Positions 51,891 through 59,887 of a DNA stretch of 64,000 nt are shown in pieces; within the stretch, counting starts at the first letter, position 1; each line of letters starts with the position of its first letter. Position numbers and translations under genes: made by a program. The DNA lies in the NCBI GenBank assembly GCA_018333955.1, contig JAGXSD010000030.1, positions 62,001 to 126,000 of the forward strand, given 5' to 3'. This stretch comes from Erysipelotrichia bacterium. Its GTDB lineage: Bacteria > Bacillota_I > Bacilli_A > Erysipelotrichales > Erysipelotrichaceae. The notes beneath the pieces are model-generated. The model saw only the letters and a list, made by a program, of their open reading frames with translations, ran no database searches and was not told the origin of the DNA.

Positions 51891-53753
51891 TTAGCGTACT
51901 TGAGTCAGAAGGTTGGAGAGTTTTAGTGCAAATCCAACTGGATCTTCAATACTTAATCCTTCAATTAAGCATGCTTGATCATATAAAACAGATGCGACAT
52001 CATCTAGTAAATCAGAATGTGACTCATGAAGTGATGTGAGGGTTTGAAGCAGAGGGTGTTCTGGATTGAGTTCAAGAATACGTTTTGCCTTAATGTTTTG
52101 ATCTTTCGCATCAGGCATTTGAGATAAGACTTTTTCCATTTCAAAGGAAACCCCTTCGGTGGAGACTAAGCATACTGGATGTGTCTTGAGTCGAGTTGAT
52201 AAGCGTACATCTTCAACCTTGTCTTTAAGTTTCTCTTTTAGTGCTTCAAGAACATCTTTAGATTTCTCTGAAGCCTCTTTAATCGCTTCTTTCTCCTCGT
52301 CATCATTAAGATCTAAATCTCCTTGATTAATAGACTTAAATGGTTTCTCTTGATAATCACGTACCATTTGAAGCACAAACTCATCAATATCATCCACAAG
52401 ATATAAGATTTCATATCCTTTATCTTTGACTCGTTCACTCGCAGGTAAGCGATCTGCTTGATCGACTGATTTTGCGGATACAAAGTAGATTTCTTTTTGA
52501 TCATCCTTCATTCGAGTAACATACTCAGCTAAGGTCACAAATTTCTTTTCATAAGATGAATAGAAGAGAATTAAATCCATTAGGAGTTCTTTATTCATGC
52601 CATAGCTTTGGTAAAGTCCATACTTGAGTTGGTTACCAAATGCTTGGTAAAACTCTTCATACGTCGCACGATCTGACGTTAATAAACTTACTAATTCACT
52701 CTTAATCTTCTTCTCAATTCTTTGCGCAATACTCTTGAGTTGACGATCTTGTTGGAGTATTTCCCTGGAAATGTTTAAGTTTAAATCAGGAGAATCCACA
52801 AGGCCTCTCACAAATCTAAAGTGATCCCCTAATAGATCTTTAGCTTTATCCATGATAAAGACACCTTTAGAGTACAACTGAAGTCCTTTTTCAAACTCAT
52901 TGGAGTAGAAGTTAAAAGGAGCCTTTTTAGGAATAAAGAGTAAGGATGTGAACGAAAGATTTCCCTCCACATTCATATGAATTACCTTTGCGGGATCTTC
53001 AAAATCATAAAACTTATCTTTATAGAATGCTGTATATTCCTCTTGAGTCACATCAGACTTACTACGTTTCCATAGTGGAATCATCGAGTTAAGTGTTTCA
53101 AGTTCATCACTATCTTCTTTTTTCATCATAATTGGATAGCGAATGTAATCAGAATATTGCTTCACTAATGATTTAATAGAAAATGTTTCTAGGAAATGAT
53201 CGAAATCCTCTTCATCAGCGTTTTCCTTAATATGACATGTGATGATGGTCCCAACATCATCCTTATCTGCTTCATCCACAAAATATCCATCCACGCCACT
53301 TGATTCGAATAGATACGCTGAGGAAGCATTAATCTTTCTAGACACAACACTCACTTTATCAGACACCATAAAGGCTGAGTAAAACCCAACTCCGAATTGT
53401 CCAATAATATCCACATCACTTACTCCCTTTTCAAGGGCTTGTTTGAATGCAAGAGATCCAGACTTCGCAATCGTTCCTAGGTTCTCTTCCATTTCATTAA
53501 GATCCATCCCAATCCCATTATCTTTAATGGTGATGGTTCTTGCTTCTTTATCCACACTCACTTCAATACGAAGATTTGTGCGATCGATTTGAATAGATTC
53601 ATCCTCTAAGGATGCGAAATAGAGCTTATCACATGCATCACTTGCATTAGAGATAAGTTCTCTTAAAAAGATGTCTTTGTTGGTATAAATTGAGTTAATC
53701 ATCAAATCCAACAAGCGTTGAGATTCTGCTTTAAAGGGCTTATTGATTGCCAT
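51891..53753 (-). CDS. htpG: Hsp90-family chaperone HtpG
   Basis: 620 aa. GHKL ATPase motifs: FLRELISNASDACDKLYF, IKDNGIGMD and GQFGVGFYSAFMVSD; middle-domain LYSKGVFIMD and LNISREILQQ; the C-terminal dimerisation region is normal. The ATG at 53753 is chosen because AGGAGG is 6 nt upstream; eight more codons upstream would run into the CIRCE element. Its promoter is covered by a CIRCE operator, so HrcA control is expected. It is followed directly by the HAD gene. Confidence 0.96.
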   Translation of the reverse strand: MAINKPFKAESQRLLDLMINSIYTNKDIFLRELISNASDACDKLYFASLEDESIQIDRTNLRIEVSVDKEARTITIKDNGIGMDLNEMEENLGTIAKSGSLAFKQALEKGVSDVDIIGQFGVGFYSAFMVSDKVSVVSRKINASSAYLFESSGVDGYFVDEADKDDVGTIITCHIKENADEEDFDHFLETFSIKSLVKQYSDYIRYPIMMKKEDSDELETLNSMIPLWKRSKSDVTQEEYTAFYKDKFYDFEDPAKVIHMNVEGNLSFTSLLFIPKKAPFNFYSNEFEKGLQLYSKGVFIMDKAKDLLGDHFRFVRGLVDSPDLNLNISREILQQDRQLKSIAQRIEKKIKSELVSLLTSDRATYEEFYQAFGNQLKYGLYQSYGMNKELLMDLILFYSSYEKKFVTLAEYVTRMKDDQKEIYFVSAKSVDQADRLPASERVKDKGYEILYLVDDIDEFVLQMVRDYQEKPFKSINQGDLDLNDDEEKEAIKEASEKSKDVLEALKEKLKDKVEDVRLSTRLKTHPVCLVSTEGVSFEMEKVLSQMPDAKDQNIKAKRILELNPEHPLLQTLTSLHESHSDLLDDVASVLYDQACLIEGLSIEDPVGFALKLSNLLTQVR

Positions 53754-53766
53754 ATAACCTCCTATT

Positions 53767-53809
53767 TTAGCACTCACTTATTATAAGTGCTAAATTGGGG
53801 GTTTGTCAA
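53767..53809 (-). promoter_or_regulatory. CIRCE operator and promoter of htpG
   Basis: TTAGCACTC-N9-AAGTGCTAA (53767-53793) matches the HrcA-binding CIRCE consensus (9-9-9) with one mismatch in 18 arm bases. On the minus strand TTGACA (53809-53804), 18-nt spacer and TATAAT (53785-53780) form a near-ideal promoter whose -10 lies within CIRCE. Confidence 0.9.
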
Positions 53810-53878
53810 TGTATGAAGTTTAAATGATGAATCTAAAACATTCACAATATAAGATTTGACTCATTTTTTTCAATAATA

Positions 53879-53901
53879 TAACGCATCCTTGAGATGCGTT
53901 A
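53879..53901 (-). terminator. Hairpin after the LTA-synthase-like gene
   Basis: TAACGCATC/GATGCGTTA (53879-53887, 53893-53901), 5-nt loop. The following tract is only TATTATTG, so termination may be modest. Confidence 0.55.
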
Positions 53902-53917
53902 TTAGGTGTTAAATAAA

Positions 53918-55816
53918 CTATTGTTTAATCATAATGAGTTCATTATTATCAGAGCGTATCGCAAATTCAATTTTATACTCACCCTCATAACTACCTTCAA
54001 ACATCATTAAGGTATCACTTATCACTAAAGTGTTATATGCCTTACCATTAATCATAACTACATGACTTGGCAAGAAGTTTTGACCTTCTAGAATAACGTG
54101 TTCAGTGGTAAAGCGAATACTATTGATTCTTGGATGACTTAATCCAAGATTCATCACCATCGGTTGAAACACAGGATCCATGGACACTTTATTGCCCATA
54201 ATCCAATCGTAATGAACCCAATGAGCTAACTCTTTATCATAAGGAGAAACTTGTTGGAGTTGATGAATTAAGGTACCTGGTTGTTGAAGCAGAGATAATG
54301 CTCGTGCTCCTAGTTGAGAAAGTTCAAGATTCTCTTTCACAATCTTTGTTTCAAAGTTAGTCACAATGACATAATCCGTCAAATACTCTTGATTTGAATC
54401 TAAATCAAATTCTATTCCTGGTAAGTGATCACCATATAATACAAGCATAATTGGTTCATCATGTGACTGAACCCACGCATTAAGTACCGCAATCATTTGA
54501 TCCATTTCATGCAATTGATTCAAGAAAAAATTGATTTGATTCATATTCTTTTCATCTGAAGATGGAACATATTCAATCATCCAATCATTTAATGGATCAT
54601 GAGGATATTCTCCATGCCCTTGAACTGAGACCGCAAATATGAAATCTTTCACACTTGATTTTGACATAGCCTCTTGAATGTAAGGAATAAGGTGAATGTC
54701 TTTAGCCCAGCCCATTGGAGTTGTACTCACATCTTTCATGGTTTCCAAACTCACGAAATGATTGAATCCTAAGTTTTTGTACACCACATGACGAGCATAG
54801 AAGTTCGCGACATGGTTATGGATAGCTGTTGTTGAATAACTAAGTTGATTAAAGTAAGAGACTAATGAAGGTAATGTTTGATCTCTTAAGACAGTTTTAT
54901 AAGGATATTCTCCAACCCCAAAATAAGCTAGTTTCATCGATGTTAAGAACTCGAACTCGCTGTTTGCGGTTCCTCCACCAATAGTAGGCACTAATAACTG
55001 ACCTGAACTATATTGTTGTTTGAGTTGAGTGAATGTTGGAATAGGATTTGTTGTTAAGTTGAGGTGCGATAGTCTAGTCACATCAAAGAATGATTCAAGT
55101 TGCACCACAATAACATTCGCATCTTTCGCATAAGTTGAATCTACTTTAATATTTTCTAGCATTTTGAGTAAAGCTTCTTCATCAAATCCACTAGGTTTCT
55201 TAACCCCTTTAGATATCACACTTCTTACAAATGAATATGCAAACCCAAACTCATCATATGTTGTTTTTAAGTTACCATCAGTTTCATCAAATCGTGCCAC
55301 TGACAAGGAGATATTAGGTATCGATAACACTAAACCTAGCACAATTCCAAATCTCACAAAACCCATTTTAATGAGTCGTTGTTGCGGTTTAGTCTTCACA
55401 AAAAACACAACTAAAGCAACAAGCACTAAAATACTTGCGCCAATCACAAGCATAATTTGTGTTGGTCTAAGATAGAGTGGCATGATAGTAGCAATATTTG
55501 ATATAAATTGAACATCATCTAAGGTTAAAGGAGTCATTCTAAAGGTACGAATCACCATATTGATGATACCTAAGGCAATCCATATCCCAGATACAAGGGT
55601 TAATGTATATTTTTGTCTTTTAGTAAAGAAGACTAATGTAAGCGATAACGCAACTAAACAAGCATTATAAAAGAACACCATTGGGTTTTGGAGTGTAAAC
55701 TGAATCATCCCAAGCATTGAACGACGGTTAAGTAACTCTATGAGAAGCACTAATCCCACAGAGATCATCATCCAACCTGTAAAAGATATTAACTTTTTAG
55801 TGGATAAGTTCTTCAT
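53918..55816 (-). CDS. LTA-synthase-like sulfatase-family membrane enzyme with C-terminal Ig-like domain
   Basis: 632 aa from the ATG at 55816. Five transmembrane segments (to about residue 170) precede an outward catalytic domain: LESFFDV, the likely nucleophile Thr in PTIGGGTANSEFEFLTS, RHVVYKNLGFNHF, FAVSVQGHGEYP and the metal site LYGDHLPGIE. This is the polyglycerolphosphate (lipoteichoic acid) synthase or phosphoglycerol-transferase family. A tail of about 80 aa (NSIRFTTEHVILEGQNFLPS) looks like an IPT/Ig-like domain, not usual for LtaS. No SD; TAATAT ends 8 nt before the ATG, so the mRNA may be leaderless. Confidence 0.82.
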   Translation of the reverse strand: MKNLSTKKLISFTGWMMISVGLVLLIELLNRRSMLGMIQFTLQNPMVFFYNACLVALSLTLVFFTKRQKYTLTLVSGIWIALGIINMVIRTFRMTPLTLDDVQFISNIATIMPLYLRPTQIMLVIGASILVLVALVVFFVKTKPQQRLIKMGFVRFGIVLGLVLSIPNISLSVARFDETDGNLKTTYDEFGFAYSFVRSVISKGVKKPSGFDEEALLKMLENIKVDSTYAKDANVIVVQLESFFDVTRLSHLNLTTNPIPTFTQLKQQYSSGQLLVPTIGGGTANSEFEFLTSMKLAYFGVGEYPYKTVLRDQTLPSLVSYFNQLSYSTTAIHNHVANFYARHVVYKNLGFNHFVSLETMKDVSTTPMGWAKDIHLIPYIQEAMSKSSVKDFIFAVSVQGHGEYPHDPLNDWMIEYVPSSDEKNMNQINFFLNQLHEMDQMIAVLNAWVQSHDEPIMLVLYGDHLPGIEFDLDSNQEYLTDYVIVTNFETKIVKENLELSQLGARALSLLQQPGTLIHQLQQVSPYDKELAHWVHYDWIMGNKVSMDPVFQPMVMNLGLSHPRINSIRFTTEHVILEGQNFLPSHVVMINGKAYNTLVISDTLMMFEGSYEGEYKIEFAIRSDNNELIMIKQ

Positions 55817-55824
55817 AATGATGC

Positions 55825-55853
55825 ATATTAGCACTATCATCACATCTTTGCAA
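55825..55853 (-). promoter_or_regulatory. Promoter of the LTA-synthase-like gene
   Basis: Minus strand TTGCAA (55853-55848), 17-nt spacer, TAATAT (55830-55825). The ATG at 55816 lies 8 nt after the -10, leaving almost no leader. Confidence 0.6.
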
Positions 55854-55970
55854 CACAAAGTAGCCAATATACATGAAGTTCACACTAAGTTACATAATAT
55901 TAAGCAAAACTCCCCTAAATAGTGGTTATATTTGAACATTTTCTTGTTTAAAAGAAAATCAAACAATATA

Positions 55971-55992
55971 AAAGCGGCCTTTATAGACCGCT
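55971..55992 (-). terminator. Terminator of the degV-like gene
   Basis: AGCGGTC/GGCCGCT arms around TATAAA on the minus strand (one mismatch), then TTTATATT, just after the stop at 56002. Confidence 0.6.
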
Positions 55993-56001
55993 ATTAATTA
56001 A

Positions 56002-56856
56002 TTAAAGAACTAATGAAGATTGAATACTTACTGCTCTTAATCCAGCATGTGCAGTTAAGGTAGCAGGAAGATCAATGATATCTACATCGACAGGTCCAAA
56101 ACGCTCAACTAAAGCTGATTTTAAACGTAATGCGATATCTTGAGCTTCACACTCACAAATCACGAATTTTGTAACTCCAACCGCAACACCTTTCTCCGCA
56201 AAGTCATCAATGACCATTTTGAAGATACCTGCTTCAGTACGGGAAGTTCCTGCTTTGTCGAAGGTTTTTCCTTTATTTCTTAAAACAGCTAATGTTCTAA
56301 GTTTTAGAAGTGTCGCAACAGTCTTTAATGCTGGAGAAACACGTCCACCACGAACAAGTTGATCTAAGTTTTCAGGAATTAAGAATACTTGAGTCATATC
56401 AATCACAGTTTGTGCCATGGATAAGATTTCTTCTTTTGTTTTGCCTTCTTTAACCATGCTTGCTGCCTTAAAGACGATATCACGAAGTGGTCCCGCAAGT
56501 GTGAAAGTATCGACTAAAGTCACATTAGTCATATCATTATCCATCATTGCTAAGTGGAAGCCTTGGTAAGTTCCAGAAAGGTTTGAAGATAAGGAGAAAA
56601 TAATCACATCATCCCATCCTTCACCTTTCCAACGTTTCATAAGATCATTCACATATCCTAAGTTTGGTTGTGAAGTTTTAGGTGCTGCTTTTTGTTTGAG
56701 TTTCTCACGAAGTTCTGCACCTGTCATATCGAGTTGATCACGATAGACTTTGCCTTCAAGTTCTACTGAAAGAGGTACTATTTCAATACCATGTTGTTTC
56801 GCTACTTCTAAATCAATTGATGCAGATGAATCTGTCACAATTAGAATTTTTGACAT
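56002..56856 (-). CDS. DegV family fatty-acid-binding protein
   Basis: 284 aa, cytoplasmic. It has the DegV layout: ILIVTDSSASIDLEVAKQHG at the start, KTSQPNLGYV, IIFSLSSNLSGTYQGF and GGRVSPALKTVATLLKLRTL. DegV/FakB proteins bind a fatty acid and present it to the FakA kinase for acyl-phosphate formation; no fakA gene is adjacent, and its exact ligand is unknown. The SD AGGAGGAG precedes the ATG. Single gene with a terminator. Confidence 0.9.
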   Translation of the reverse strand: MSKILIVTDSSASIDLEVAKQHGIEIVPLSVELEGKVYRDQLDMTGAELREKLKQKAAPKTSQPNLGYVNDLMKRWKGEGWDDVIIFSLSSNLSGTYQGFHLAMMDNDMTNVTLVDTFTLAGPLRDIVFKAASMVKEGKTKEEILSMAQTVIDMTQVFLIPENLDQLVRGGRVSPALKTVATLLKLRTLAVLRNKGKTFDKAGTSRTEAGIFKMVIDDFAEKGVAVGVTKFVICECEAQDIALRLKSALVERFGPVDVDIIDLPATLTAHAGLRAVSIQSSLVL

Positions 56857-57017
56857 AAAATCTCCTCCTATTAGGGTATGATGCCATTATACGTAAGTGA
56901 TGGTTTGAATGTCAAACCTAATTATTTAGAGCACTAGGTATTTCACACCTTTTTCATTGATATTATTATTAATAATCATATTTACATCATAATGTGAATT
57001 TCGATTTCATATAGATT

Positions 57018-57026
57018 TGGTATACT
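57018..57026 (+). promoter_or_regulatory. Extended -10 promoter of yigZ, 6 nt before its start codon
   Basis: TGGTATACT, an extended -10 (TGn plus TATACT at 57021-57026), then ATTCCT and the ATG at 57033. No SD and no good -35. Transcription should begin at or next to the ATG. Confidence 0.5.
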
Positions 57027-57032
57027 ATTCCT

Positions 57033-57629
57033 ATGAACAAAGTTATTTCGATCGCTTCATCTTCTTCAATCATTAAAAAATCAACCTTCATTGGGTTTGT
57101 TTATCCTTGTGGAAGTAAAGATGAATGCAAAGAGATTGTTTCATCCTTATGGCTTCTTCATCCCAAGGCCACTCATATTTGTGTTGCATTTGTAGGCGAA
57201 CATCATGATGATGTTTGGTTTGATGATGATGGTGAACCTGCTCATAGTGCTGGTAAAGTGATGTTGAATGTATTATTGAAACAAAACTTAGTTAAAAGCG
57301 CAGCCTTTGTCATTCGTTATTATGGTGGGATTCAATTAGGAGTGGGCGGTCTTGTTAAAGCTTATACGAGTAGTGTCAGTGAAACTCTTAAAGTGGCAAA
57401 CATCATCCCTATTACAAAAACACCCATCGTCACATTTACTCTATGTTTTGAACATGCTTTTCCCTTATGGGAAACTTTAAAGCGAAAGAAGATTGGATGT
57501 CATGTCCAGGTGAATGAAACTGATTGTAGTTTTAAAATAGAATCATCGCTTAATGATCTCAATCCATACCTAGCCATGATCTCTTCGCAGTGTCTAAGTG
57601 AAGTGGAAGAAAACTGGATAGAAGTATGA
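57033..57629 (+). CDS. yigZ: YigZ/IMPACT family protein
   Basis: 198 aa. The IMPACT N-terminal domain (about 1-115) has WFDDDGEPAHSAGKVMLNVL and VIRYYGGIQLGVGGLVKAY, both family hallmarks; a ferredoxin-like DUF1949-type domain (about 130-195) completes the protein. Bacterial members are linked to ribosome or translation-related functions, but the role is not settled. No SD; the -10 box is 6 nt upstream of the ATG. The fur-family gene starts 16 bp after its stop, with its own -10 overlapping the end of yigZ. Confidence 0.87.
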   Translation: MNKVISIASSSSIIKKSTFIGFVYPCGSKDECKEIVSSLWLLHPKATHICVAFVGEHHDDVWFDDDGEPAHSAGKVMLNVLLKQNLVKSAAFVIRYYGGIQLGVGGLVKAYTSSVSETLKVANIIPITKTPIVTFTLCFEHAFPLWETLKRKKIGCHVQVNETDCSFKIESSLNDLNPYLAMISSQCLSEVEENWIEV

Positions 57630-57635
57630 TATAAT
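57627..57635 (+). promoter_or_regulatory. Extended -10 promoter of the fur-family gene
   Basis: TGATATAAT (TATAAT at 57630-57635) overlaps the yigZ stop codon. The fur-family ATG at 57646 is 10 nt downstream and has no SD, so the leader would be 0-4 nt. Confidence 0.45.
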
Positions 57636-57645
57636 TTTGTCACTT

Positions 57646-58095
57646 ATGAATAACGCAAGAGAACTATTATCACGAGTTAACCTTAAATACACTAAACAGC
57701 GTGAAATCATCATTGATGCTTTACGTGATTTAAAAGTGCCTGTTTCAGTAGAACAACTTGATGATTATTGTCACTCACATCAACTCCCCATCAATTTATC
57801 CACCATTTATCGAACTATTGATTCTTTATCTCAAGTTAATCTTATCCATAAGACTTACAACTCAATTACTCAAAGTACACTCGTCGAACTTGTTGCTCCA
57901 ACACATAAACATTATTTAGTGTGTATTGAATGTCATGCCATGATTCCAATCAAAATGTGTCCAATGCATGATATCTTAGATACCATTGAACATGATTATG
58001 CCTTTGAAGTATTTTCTCATCAATTAGAAATTTCTGGTTTATGTGCAAATTGTGCTAAACGAAAAGTTCAACCTTCAACAAAACAATCTATTTAA
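57646..58095 (+). CDS. Fur-family metal/peroxide-responsive repressor
   Basis: 149 aa from the ATG at 57646 (a TTG three codons upstream is unlikely). The winged helix carries YTKQREIIIDAL and NLSTIYRTIDSL (the Fur recognition helix TxYRxIxxL). Regulatory region: HKHYLVCIECHAMIPIKMCP and CANCAKRK, giving two CxxC pairs for structural zinc. Whether it is Fur, Zur or PerR is not clear; no metal transporter is adjacent. Confidence 0.85.
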   Translation: MNNARELLSRVNLKYTKQREIIIDALRDLKVPVSVEQLDDYCHSHQLPINLSTIYRTIDSLSQVNLIHKTYNSITQSTLVELVAPTHKHYLVCIECHAMIPIKMCPMHDILDTIEHDYAFEVFSHQLEISGLCANCAKRKVQPSTKQSI

Positions 58096-58120
58096 TTCTT
58101 AATCTAGAAAAACACTTAAA

Positions 58121-58149
58121 AAGCTCAGTTACCTGAGCTTTGTTTGTTT
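58121..58149. terminator. Bidirectional terminator between fur-family and unknown genes
   Basis: AAGCTCAG/CTGAGCTT stem (58121-58128, 58133-58140) with a 4-nt loop. TTTGTTTGTTT follows on the plus strand and TTTAAGTG on the minus strand. Confidence 0.75.
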
Positions 58150-58150
58150 A

Positions 58151-58954
58151 TTATAATCGCCACATTTCTGATAATGGCATAAAAACTAAGGAGTCCGCAT
58201 TAACTTTGGCTTGGTGACGTTGTGCCTTAACATTGTTTTCAAGTTGAGCTAATAATGGTTTGTTGGTCATCGTCATCACATACACAGCTTTTTTAAGCAG
58301 ATACCAAGACACTATCGCATTCGAAATCGTAGAACTACGATCTTCAAGTGAAGGTATGACAGTCACCACATGTTCTTTAATGCTTTGAGATAATGCATAA
58401 CATGCACTCACCGCTTCATCAAGTTTCTTATATACATGATTGTCTAATACTCTTTGAGCGTTCCCAATCGTCATTTGATCTTGCATCACTTTCTTAATGA
58501 GTGACGCATCATACATGGCTGGATCACTGACACATGCCATGACGAAGTTGCGATGATCTTGAAAAATCGCTTCTGGCTCAGTCAGTGCAAAATAGAATCC
58601 TTTAGAAATAAGATAGTCTTCTTTTTTAGTCCCACCAAAGATAAATCCTACCCCTACCTTCTTACTCGTATCTCCATACACAATATATGGTACTGTAATG
58701 GGTCTTTCAGGTAACTTTAAAATATCTTTGTAGCGAATAATCTGATTCGTTACTAAATTAGGATTCACTCCAAAGGAGTAATCCACCATTAATCTAAAGT
58801 TTGGATTAATTTCAAACAATTCTTGGAAATGAGCTACCATAGGATGATCTTCCTCAATCATTGTGAGGTAATCTTCCAAGTAGCCATTAAAGGCGCAACG
58901 TCCGTTCTCCTTGCGAACGTCTGGAATCTGCAATAAAATCTCCGTGACAGACAT
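58151..58954 (-). CDS. Conserved-looking protein of unknown function
   Basis: 267 aa, no signal peptide or membrane helix. I recognise no family. Mixed alpha/beta composition: an N-terminal segment with ENGRCAFNGYLEDYL, a central VPYIVYGDTSKKVGVGFIFGG, and a helical C-terminal third ending MPLSEMWRL. One Cys pairs with aromatic residues early on. Spacing of 22 bp to the EamA gene end suggests co-transcription after that permease. The SD and the length of the open frame support a real gene. Confidence 0.6.
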   Translation of the reverse strand: MSVTEILLQIPDVRKENGRCAFNGYLEDYLTMIEEDHPMVAHFQELFEINPNFRLMVDYSFGVNPNLVTNQIIRYKDILKLPERPITVPYIVYGDTSKKVGVGFIFGGTKKEDYLISKGFYFALTEPEAIFQDHRNFVMACVSDPAMYDASLIKKVMQDQMTIGNAQRVLDNHVYKKLDEAVSACYALSQSIKEHVVTVIPSLEDRSSTISNAIVSWYLLKKAVYVMTMTNKPLLAQLENNVKAQRHQAKVNADSLVFMPLSEMWRL

Positions 58955-58976
58955 GACTGGCCCCCTTTCGGATGGG

Positions 58977-59843
58977 TTAAACTCTCTTCTTATTCAATAG
59001 TGGTATTGCTTCAAGGAAAAAGACAGATCCTAACAACAAAATCCCACCAATCCATGTTTGTGTTGGAATCAATAAACTAAACACTAAGGCTGAACCAATA
59101 ACTCCAAAGATGGCTTCAAAAGTAAGAATAATCGAAGCAACTGAAGACTCTAATGATTTCTGGCCAAAGGTTTGTAGAAAGAAAGCGACTCCACTGCTGA
59201 TTAAACCAATATACAACACATAGTATAAACCAGATGATGTGAAATTTGTATTGGTTATTACCATAAATGTACTAGAAATAGCCGACATTGTAAACAATTG
59301 GATGGTTGTAAGCGATAAACTATCATTAAATCGAGATAATTGGCTGAGTTTTATGATGTGAACGGCAAAAAAGATAGCTCCCGCAAGCAACCAAATATCA
59401 CCAACATTCACTGATAAACTTCCTTGAACTGTAATCAAAGCAACCCCAATGAAGGCGGTAAACGATGTTAAAATAACCCAAATCGAAATCTTGTACTTAT
59501 ACCAGACCGCTCCAATGAGAGGAACAAAGATGACATACATTGCGGTAATAAAGGATGCATTCGCAGGGCCAGATAATGCTTGGCCATAGGTTTGACCAAC
59601 AAATCCAAGAGTTAAGAATACCCCTGCTTTGATGCCTTCCCAGAGCATGGTCTTGTTTTTCCAAAACTTTCTTTTATATGAGAATAGTAAAAGTAAAAAT
59701 CCACCGATGAACCCTCTAGCTGCAAGTAAGGCCATAGGGTGCCATCCAGAAATTAGGGCACCTTCCACCGCTACAAACCCAAAACCCCATAAAAAGGCGG
59801 ATAAAAATAGCGATGACTTCGCAAGTTTGATTTCTTGACTCAT
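58977..59843 (-). CDS. EamA/DMT-family permease
   Basis: 288 aa from the ATG at 59843, where AAGGAGG lies 5 nt upstream (a start at 59873 has none). Ten hydrophobic segments in two EamA repeats; FLWGFGFVAVEGALI at the start and GLISSGVAFFLQTFGQKSL and EAIFGVIGSALVF in the second repeat are typical of drug/metabolite exporters. Substrate unknown. First gene of a pair with the unknown gene at 58151. Confidence 0.87.
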   Translation of the reverse strand: MSQEIKLAKSSLFLSAFLWGFGFVAVEGALISGWHPMALLAARGFIGGFLLLLFSYKRKFWKNKTMLWEGIKAGVFLTLGFVGQTYGQALSGPANASFITAMYVIFVPLIGAVWYKYKISIWVILTSFTAFIGVALITVQGSLSVNVGDIWLLAGAIFFAVHIIKLSQLSRFNDSLSLTTIQLFTMSAISSTFMVITNTNFTSSGLYYVLYIGLISSGVAFFLQTFGQKSLESSVASIILTFEAIFGVIGSALVFSLLIPTQTWIGGILLLGSVFFLEAIPLLNKKRV

Positions 59844-59887
59844 ACAACCTCCTTTATCTTGTATAATATTCACTAGGGGAACACTCT

